A stretch of 64,000 nt of DNA from contig CAJQUW010001438.1 of the NCBI GenBank assembly GCA_907163375.1, positions 62,001 through 126,000 on the forward strand, in the 5' to 3' direction. The position numbers and the translations under genes were made by a program. This DNA comes from Prostheceraeus crozeri. Lineage: Eukaryota; Platyhelminthes; Polycladida; Euryleptidae. The notes beneath the pieces are model-generated. The model had not been told where the DNA came from. It made no database searches and saw only the letters and a program-made list of their open reading frames with translations. This document shows, one piece after another, positions 56,200-64,000 of this stretch (within the stretch, counting starts at the first letter, position 1; the number at the start of each line of letters is the position of its first letter).

Positions 56200-57795
56200 G
56201 TAAGTTCATCTACTTGTGACACCTCTATTGTTGTAACGGCATTGTTTCATGGCTTAAAGTAATGATTGTGTTGTAAATTAGTTGCATGCTTGCTTACAGT
56301 AAGTGCAGTGCTATTTCACACAATGTTAATACGCACTTCGTCAAACTCCTATGTCAGTTCAAGTGCTGTGTCATTGGCATTGGGTGCTTTATCTAAGAAT
56401 GCATGTTCATTCACATTAAATCTATTAGGGGAACTCTGCATCAAGTACATGTATGATGCTCAAAGCACTCCTTTGATTTCTTTGAATATTGGAGAGTAAA
56501 ATGCTCAATTTTTTAAAAAATTCAAATTATCTTGCCGATTGATTGCTCTAAGAATTGAACTATTTCAGAATCAATAGTTCAATTCATTGACAGTTTTGAT
56601 TATTAGACCTACAGTAAGCTTTGCATGTGATATTTGTTATTCACATGCTCTGACAGATACATATTCTATGATAAGTGTACAAAACCGTCATCAAAATAAG
56701 AGAATTTCGAAAAAAGTAAACCTTTTACTTTGAACTCAAAGCCCCTGACATCATCGTCCGGCAGTTTCAGGTTTACCATACTGCTGAGGAATGAGTTATT
56801 CTCTCGATTGATGTGTTGTTATATCATGCATGATAAAGTGAATATTTCATTTATAAATGTAAAAGGAATTACAATGGATAAATTTAAAAGGAAAATTAAA
56901 TAATGACTGGGCATTCAGGACATTGATTCAGGATCGGAGCCATTTTTTGTGTAATGGCTTTCGTGTAATTTAATTGTATTGTGAAATATAGTAAAACTTA
57001 AGTCTCTCAATTGTCTCTCAAATTAAAATTTAGAGTTTGAAAGAAATCAAGTTTGATTTCATATAAACGCACGGTGGTCCTAAAATAGCCGATTAACAAA
57101 AAAATTACAACAGACATAAATGATACACCATTTGAAAGCTTATCGATAATGAAAACTCATGAGGGCAAAATAAAAAAAATCTGTCGATATCTTTATGAGT
57201 AGTATCACAAAACGTATTTTTTGTATTTCTATAGCAATAAATCATCGTTTTAGCTGATTCTACAACTGAAATTCTGATCGAAATAGGGATCAATGAAGCA
57301 ATATAGGCCGTTTTATTTTTATTATAGAAAAACAGAGCTATTAAAACCCTTCAACCATTCTTATGTAGTACTATATTTTATAAGTAGTGAGTTTAGGACA
57401 CATAATTATTTTTATCAAAGAAAGAATAATTTTTACCCTATCTATAGTTTCGTTGCAGTCTACAATCATTATTAACTATGCAAAACTATCTATAAGATAT
57501 AATAACTATACAATATACTAACTACACAAATCACACTATACAAAACAATCTATACGATATAATAACTATACAATATACTAACTACACAAAATTGGTTTAT
57601 TATCACTATCTCAGAAAATGACATCATTCATGGGTTGATTTTTTATAGGCCATATTCCCTTTTCCCTTATTTTTTCGCTTCATTCATCTTTTATTTTGCA
57701 AAACAGTCGAATTGATTAAAAACTATACGTTATATTATAACAAGAAATTTACCAAAACGAAATCTTTAGCATAACATACATGCAATATTGTAAAC
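56200..57795. other. Unassigned AT-rich DNA
   Basis: Further exons of the preceding gene may lie here but none could be placed. A 60-bp direct duplication sits at 57481-57530 and 57541-57591 (shared ATAATAACTATACAATATAC). Confidence 0.4.
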
Positions 57796-59811
57796 TTATA
57801 AATGAGATGAGTTGTATTCTTGTACAGTTCGGAGTAGACGATCATTGAATCTTTCATGCGATTGTGGTACTTTATATCTTTGCCAGTGCTTATCGAAATC
57901 AGAACTAACTGATTCAAAGGCCTGTTCCGACCAAGTCCCAAGTTCTGATTGCTTCAAATCACAAAACTCACTGACATGAAAAAAAATCGAGTGAATTTTA
58001 GAAGTCGGTCGCAGACGAAGAACTTCAAAATTTTCACGGAAGGTAGAGATCCTGTCTTTGTAGTCATCACGAAGACACTGGCCGAAACAGCCGACGACAA
58101 CGTCATTAAATGACCTGAAAGCTGCCACGAAGGCCTCCTTTTCGATATTTAGACTTGATGGCCACTCAATCACCTCAGGCCATTTCTTCTCCAAGTTCGA
58201 ATAGAGAAAGTTAACTGTTCCAAGCATGAGGTGCAGTTCTGGAGGTGGCAATATAACCAAAACGCGTGTGTTATCTGAATACTTGAACATCGGCGCGTGC
58301 ACACAATTTCCATAAATTTTCGCCTTGGCAGATCCTCTCTCCGATTCGACGAATTGCATGTACTGGGCACGAATAGACCCCAAAGTACGAAGATTGCCTT
58401 GACAAAATAAATTATCCTTTCGTGAATCACACCAAGTACAGGGATGAAGGCATGAGTGGGACATAAGTCCAACAACAATATTTGCCAACTTGAGATCCAT
58501 ACAGAATGTGTAAGGAGGTAAAATCTCGGGCGTCGTGAATTTCAGTAAATTCCACAATATGAGGACATTTCGGTAAGATTCCTGTGCCTCAGGAACAATT
58601 GCTAGTATGAACAACTTGCTTGTGTCCTTGAGACTTTTTGGTGCAACACCTTCGGAGAGTTTACTTCTGGTCGGCGTCATGGGATCACGGTGATCGGAGG
58701 ACGATGATGACAAACGGACAGTCAAACAAATCTTAAGAAATCCACCACCGGAATCGATCCCAATGATCGATTCAAAATTATTCTCCGGAAAATTTCGATG
58801 CGACGCGATGCGATCTGTCAGTGTGCTCACATCACAATAATAAATAACCGGAACACCGGATGCTGTTGGCCATTTGGTTGAAGAAACGACGTCAAAATCA
58901 CGAATCTCATAAAGAAAGTAACTGTCAAGTTCATGAGCCTTCAGCTGGAGAGTTTCTCTGATGAATGGTTCTGTCACTTTTCGCGTCCCAAATGCAGATC
59001 GAATATGCTTTCCAAGAGTTTTTGTTTGATTTTTTGACAAATGCAAGTCACTCTGAATTTTGTGGAAGTCCTCTGCTGTCATCTTTTTCTTTGGAAGTCT
59101 TCTGTTGTCGGAGACGGAAATGGATAAGGGTCTTCCTCTTTCAGCCGACAGGGTACAGGAATCATCATTCACTTCACACTTTTGAATCTTGCCTCGAATA
59201 ATTGTTGAAGCTAACTTTTCTCCGGAAGATGAATCGCCGTTGTTGGGACCTGTACCAGACGCAAAAGATAGCAGATTCTTTTGCCGCTAGCTCTAAGTAC
59301 AATGGTGGGGCCTACCCCTGGCGAATTCTGAGAGGCAGATGGTGCATAAAGTAATCGATGATGGACTAGAGTCACAAGAGTTAGTAGGCAATGGTCCATT
59401 CTTCTTCTTTTCAACAGTAGAGTTGGACAATCCAAAGTTCTTACTCGTCGATGCTCTCGCAATATCACACAGTAAGCAAGTGCATTTGTCAGTAGTTCTT
59501 GTCATTATTCGTTTCAGCTTTGAAAAATCGAACAATTTGATCTTGTGAGTAAAGTCGCCTTTTCTGTACTCGCAAACGATAGCGTAACAATTACTGCGCA
59601 GTGCCGTTGGATAGCGTTCGTCGTCGAAGTCAATATTGATAATGGAGCGTTGAATAATTTCTCGCATGGAAAAAGAAATATTTCTCATAACCTTTGTCTT
59701 TGAAAAACATACTAAACAATATACACATGCTCTGCAGTCATTGTGTGATCTAGCATGCGTGGGCATGTTGTTGAACACAACGTGTGATGATAATTGAAGA
59801 GAACCAGCCAT
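57796..59811 (-). pseudogene. Transposase-like DDE protein gene with two in-frame stops
   Basis: One minus-strand frame of 672 codons from ATG at 59811 to 57796, broken only by TAG at 59295-59293 and 59289-59287 (T-stop-S-stop). The N-terminal part has Cys/His clusters (CRACVYCLVC, CTCLLCDIA, CTICLSEFARGRPHHC), zinc-binding in appearance. After a linker come IIGIDSGGGFLKICLTV, FCMDLKLANIVVG, SCLHPCTWCD, LPPPELHLMLGTVNFLY, and IHSIFFHVSEFC followed by WSEQAFESVSSDF. The Asp of GIDSG, Asp of CMDLK and Glu of WSEQAFES are plausible catalytic residues, with a CxxC insert between the second and third as in many eukaryotic DDE superfamilies. I recognise the family from other invertebrates as a repetitive transposon-like protein but cannot name the superfamily. 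No TIRs found. Confidence 0.7.
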
Positions 59812-60146
59812 ATGTGTAAGAATAAAATCAAATTAGAAATTTGAATTTATCGATCAGTGAAGCTACATACATACTGCAGTTACATTCGTGTTCAACACGT
59901 ACTTGTCAAAACGAGAAGTCTATGCTGGAATGTCATTCAGAAGTCGAAATTACCATAGACATCTATCGATTTCCGCACATTACTTTGTTGATTTCAAGCA
60001 ACAGTTGCCAATATACATACACATCGTATGCTATGTACAGAAATGCCTTTGACTTATGTAATAGCGCGAGAAAGCTTATCGCAAATTGAAGAAGTCGATA
60101 ATAAAATTAGGGAATAGGTAATTATTTATGATTTCTGATCATAATC
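59812..60146. other. Unassigned DNA
   Basis: Short spacer between the transposase-like gene and duplication copy 2; nothing recognised. Confidence 0.5.
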
Positions 60147-61596
60147 AACACAACTGCTTGTCTATCATGCAGTTTTGAAGTAAATTTGAGAGGCTTGAAA
60201 ATAGACGAAATTTTGAATATTCGTACTTTGGATTTGAGATAATTGTGTTGCATTGGGTAATCAGCTGGAAATAGCAGGTCAAGGGATGTCATTACGCTAT
60301 ACGAAGATTAAAAGACGAGCTGTAAAAGACAATTCAGAGGAAAATTAGTCAATAATCACAAATGCAGCTTACTAGCGTTATTCATCGTGTCCTATTCGAT
60401 CATGAAATGACAAGGATGGGTGTCTAAGTGATATTTTGCGAAAACGAGACTTGTGCATGTTTTGGAATGAGCATTTACGCTACAACATAATTAATCCTAC
60501 ATTTCTAGCTGAGCAAGCAAACAAACTAGCTGCGTGAAAGGTATGAACTTTCCTACTTGTGCAATGTTGCTTGAAACTTTCATTCTGCTCTACTGAAAAG
60601 TTAAAAAGTGGCGCTTATACACAATCTTTCATTCAGGGAGACGGTACCTACAAGCTGCATTGGCAAATGATTAAAAACTGTAGGTAGAGATTGATGGAAA
60701 CCAAAAAGGCTGAAACACAGAATTAGATTCATCTGCGCGCTCTTCGGTTTCCTATGTAGAAAGGAAGAATTGTATGTAACCTTAAAATTGAAATGGCACA
60801 TCACCGAATTAGAAAACTTGCTCCTTCTCGAATGGATAATTCGTGTATCGCTTGGTATTGGAAATGGCGAACAATAAGATGTCAGCAGAGGACAGTAGAG
60901 CCAGTGAGAGATGCGTGCGTGCTGTGCACACACCAAAACACACATCGATGCCTGGCTTCGATTCAATGTATGCACTATACAGTGAGCAATGCCGAGGAGA
61001 GGATGTGAAATCATCAAGTGAACTAATTTTCGTGCGCCTGCTACTTTCTTTAATAATGATCGGAAGGGCCAACATTATGGAGAAAACTTGTGGGCAATGA
61101 TCTCATTTCTTAGAATCTGAAGGAATTTTGGCAATCGAAGCACTTTGCTGGAACTCACATTAATCCGCAAGCGACGCACGACTTTTTTCCTATCTCTGTA
61201 AGGTATTAGGAATTCCTTTTTGCCCACCTAATAGGTTCCTCAATGTGCGTCCATTTCGTATTAATCACACTTCTAGCAAACCGAAGCAGATAAACAAAAT
61301 ATTTAATTCTGTGGGCTGAAAGGTCGTTTATTTATTTTGTATCCTTTTAGACACAGAAAATGCTGCTACTGAAGTTTTTTAAGTTTGAGAGATTGCTCTG
61401 ATTAGGAAATATTAGGCCTCAGATGGAGTCGTAGAATGGTCGAGCGAAATTCAGCAACTGCAGGTCATCGCTGGTGAAGCTGAGGGCCGACTCCAAGCAG
61501 ACCATTGCAAAAAGCTGAATGAGAATTTTTTTTCGTAATTTTTGATATTTAAGTACAATTCATCAATTCATCGATCATTATCTTTCTCTATTTCAG

Positions 61597-61953
61597 ACGT
61601 TGCTTATTTTTTCGCTGGCGATGATGGTGTCCGGCATTTCAGGAGGAGTTTACAAAGACTATTTTGATTATATATTTTTCGAAGGTGTGGAGAGGATACT
61701 CAGTAGGGAAGTAATTGACAGAGCACTAAATGATTGCAATAAAGAATGCTTCAAGAATATAACCTGCTTAAACGAGTGTGCAGAAATGATGAAGTTGCGA
61801 CTGTGTAAAGTGGCAAAGGATAGCTGTGGTTATGAGATGTCTGCGTGCGAAGCATTCTATCAAACATGCTTACATTGCTACACTGTTAAATATTCCCTTA
61901 CACCAAAAGGTCGACTGGAGCGGAAGATGACAGAAATCAGATATTATCCATAA
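61597..61953 (+). CDS. Secreted nine-cysteine protein, copy 2 (main exon)
   Basis: Duplicate of the exon at 28687-29043, with the same acceptor, length, stop and all nine cysteines. Changes seen are Ile to Met in the signal peptide core and Ile to Thr in the last Cys-rich segment, plus silent changes in the codons for Val (GTG to GTA) and Leu (TTA to CTA). The upstream intron sequence is almost identical, so exon 1, if within the duplicated block, should also be shared. Both copies look intact, so both may be expressed. Function is unknown; the layout is that of a secreted, disulfide-rich extracellular protein. Confidence 0.7.
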   Translation, partial: TLLIFSLAMMVSGISGGVYKDYFDYIFFEGVERILSREVIDRALNDCNKECFKNITCLNECAEMMKLRLCKVAKDSCGYEMSACEAFYQTCLHCYTVKYSLTPKGRLERKMTEIRYYP

Positions 61954-62246
61954 CTTAGTGACGATTTCCGCGGAGGATGAAGTGTTGAAGGAACAGTATT
62001 TTGGAAATGTCCAAACAAAGTTATGTCAGATGTGATTTACTGTGTTACCAGATTCAAAATCATTCAAATATAATGATAATTTTTCAATTAATTGTTTTAT
62101 TTCTCCGTAAAATAATAATAATTATTATCGATTATTTGATACCAATAAGCCTCAACAATGATAATCGTGAGGCAGAATTTTGCTATGCTTTGAAAAATGT
62201 TAGCACAAAAATTATGAACTATAACAAGAACAAAGTGAAAGGAAAG

Positions 62247-62649
62247 TTAATGAAAAGTTAAATAAATCAAACTATCAGAGAGAGAGAGGCCACTGTTATA
62301 AAGTCGAATCATAGTAATCAAAAAAGACTTGTCTCGTAGACCACTCTTACAGACTGGAAGTCGAAAACCCCTGGAATGCTTCAAAGGAATCGGCGACATG
62401 TGGTTCAGAGGATGGTCGTCATTGGTAATAAGTGCCATGAACAGTTCAAATCCAATCATCGAGCGGCGATGACTTAACGGAACAAAGTCTGCACACATGC
62501 AAGAGGAAGATCCGCAAATGATTGAATGAGCTCGAGATTGAATCCTTTCGAGGTTTTGGCTGAGTTTCACCTAGGCCAACAAAAAGAGGAGCTGCATATT
62601 CGAGAGTGCTTCGTATACAGTTATTGAAAACTAATAATAATCGGATCAT
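62247..62649 (-). pseudogene. LINE reverse-transcriptase 3'-end relic, copy 2
   Basis: Duplicate of the relic at 29335-29713 with the same frameshift between CIRSTLEYAAPLFVGLGE and NLERIQSRAHSIICG, showing the lesion predates the duplication. Copy 2 keeps EYA and HPLN where copy 1 has KYA and NPLN; the copy 2 forms match the usual LINE consensus better. Confidence 0.75.
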
Positions 62650-62780
62650 TATTGTAGAGGCCTATGCAATGAATGTAAATACAGGGTTGCCAGTTCATGG
62701 GAAATTAATTTGAAAATTTATTGTGATGCTTGCAAGAGAATGACAACGATTAAGTCAATAAAGGACAACAACCCCGCACG

Positions 62781-62858
62781 CGCATGACCCAGGAATCGAA
62801 CTGAAGTCTACGGTGGAGACGAGCTTATACCTTCTTCACTTGGCCATACCGATGCTAC
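62781..62858 (-). mobile_element. tRNA-derived SINE head, copy 2
   Basis: Duplicate of 29845-29922. B box unchanged (GTTCGATTCCT); A box has one change (TGGCCAAGTGA). Confidence 0.55.
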
Positions 62859-64000
62859 AAGAGGAATCAATAAAAAGTAGAAAGATGTAATAAACAATAA
62901 TCTGTCGATATCACTTAGAGAGAGAGAGAGAGAGCTTCTGCCTTCACTCACGTTGTTTCCTCACCGTTCACGCGGACAAGTGAAGAAAGTGCGAGCTCAT
63001 CTCCACCGCGGAATTCAGTTCGGTTCGTGGGTCGAGGAATCAAGGGTCTTGGTGTCTTTTATTGACTTCTGTCGTCATTCTCTTTAGATATTTAATATAT
63101 TGCGATAATTATTTCTTGTCGTGATCATGCTCTTGATGTAAACATTTTGTGTCAAAGATGAGATTTGAAAAGTGGTAAGTAAAACAAGTAAATGTAAATG
63201 GCAAAAATGTTTTAAAATATCATCATTATAAATGCCTAGTTGATGTGAATATAATCAATATCAGCTTATGCGATGGGTATGGTATGGCAAAAGAAAATAA
63301 ACCAATTTAAGGATGAAACCAAAATAGATATCAGTTTTCTGACACGGATCAGAACTTCATGAATTGAGAGCCACAACCACAAGTAATCTCTTGATTGGTT
63401 CCATCAATTTGTAAACCCTCCACCGTTCAGCGCGATTTGATCCAATCTCCTCCTCCATTGCATCTAGAGTGTAGCTCCAAATCGAATGAACTTCACGTTG
63501 CAATATCTGTAGGGTACAAACATTTCAATCACACTAGAAAAATTGTGATCAACTACATACACTTTAGCCATTTAAATGTGAAATAATTACAATTGCATCA
63601 GCACTATTAAATATTCATGCAGCTTCATGTTCACGCAATTGAAGTTACTTCTCTCCTCGTCGATAATGCGTTTGTCATGCTTAGATGTGTACCGAATGTA
63701 AAAACACCGGCAATTCTTTATAAATTGTTTGTGACGAAATTTATTGACAAAGTCAGAATTTGGTAACGGTGCTGTAATATTCCTCCCCCGCCCCCCACAT
63801 CCACAATGCTGATGGGAAATTGTAAATCAGAAAATTTACATAATTTGCACCTTGGAAAAAGAGAGGCAAATGAGCTCTTCTAGAAGCCACTCAGTTTGAA
63901 TCATTACATCAATATAGATTTTAGCAGAAGTGTAAAATACAGACTTACAAAAATCTGCTGGAAGCCACAAGCTTCGATCTCTCAGCATTGCACACTCAGC

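Larger units (their letters stand above)
60147..64000. repeat. Segmental duplication, copy 2 (runs off window)
   Basis: Near-identical to 24507-24888 joined directly to 27614-31065, same orientation, about 33-36 kb away. It lacks the 2.73-kb insertion. Contains the second cysteine-rich gene, LINE relic and SINE head. Unannotated parts hold no recognisable gene. Confidence 0.95.

Overview
Organism and style: this is nuclear DNA of an invertebrate animal, probably marine. The signs are AT-rich non-coding DNA, GT-AG introns, short exons, secreted peptides with spliced signal peptides, several families of decayed DNA transposons, LINE and tRNA-derived SINE relics, a large satellite and a recent segmental duplication. 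Nothing is bacterial: there are no operons and no Shine-Dalgarno-led genes. I cannot name the species. Most of the window is transposon-derived or unassigned; only a few host genes can be supported. || Layout. 0-5 kb: decayed CACTA-type transposase (minus) and a frameshifted BEN-like coding block (minus). 5-11 kb: palindromes, a TIR element rich in GGTATG motifs, and a hAT element (8701-10899) with a perfect 8-bp target duplication, carrying a perfect 106-bp-arm palindrome whose loop resembles a hammerhead ribozyme. 15-23 kb: Tc1/mariner relic, a small tandem array, and a decayed hAT element (18902-22708) with GC-rich ends. 24.5-31 kb: first copy of a segmental duplication, interrupted by a 2.73-kb insertion that contains 513-bp tandem units. 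28.7 kb: secreted cysteine-rich protein gene; its near-identical twin is at 61.6 kb. 32-33.6 kb: two-exon gene for a small eight-cysteine secreted peptide (minus). 34-38 kb: LINE relic and a Tc1 element with TIRs and TA sites. 39-42.5 kb: about 36 copies of a ~101-bp satellite, abutting a frameshifted DDE-type transposase gene. 46.3-52.8 kb: the best host gene, seven coding exons giving 252 residues, with a tRNA-Thr-like sequence and nested MITEs in its introns. 53.3-54 kb: a tandem pair of 303-nt units, each with a complete canonical hammerhead ribozyme, between two (AT)n tracts. 54.6-56.2 kb: pieces of a second spliced gene. 57.8-59.8 kb: a 672-codon transposase-like gene broken by two close stop codons. 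60.1-64 kb: second duplication copy, running off the window. || Most notable: the hammerhead pair (cores at 53492-53531 and 53795-53834, minus strand) looks like a small retrozyme or Penelope-type ribozyme element joined to a tRNA-like pol III promoter. Next are the eight-cysteine peptide gene and the duplicated nine-cysteine gene. Paralogue comparison shows the 2.73-kb block is either an insertion in copy 1 or, less likely, a deletion from copy 2.
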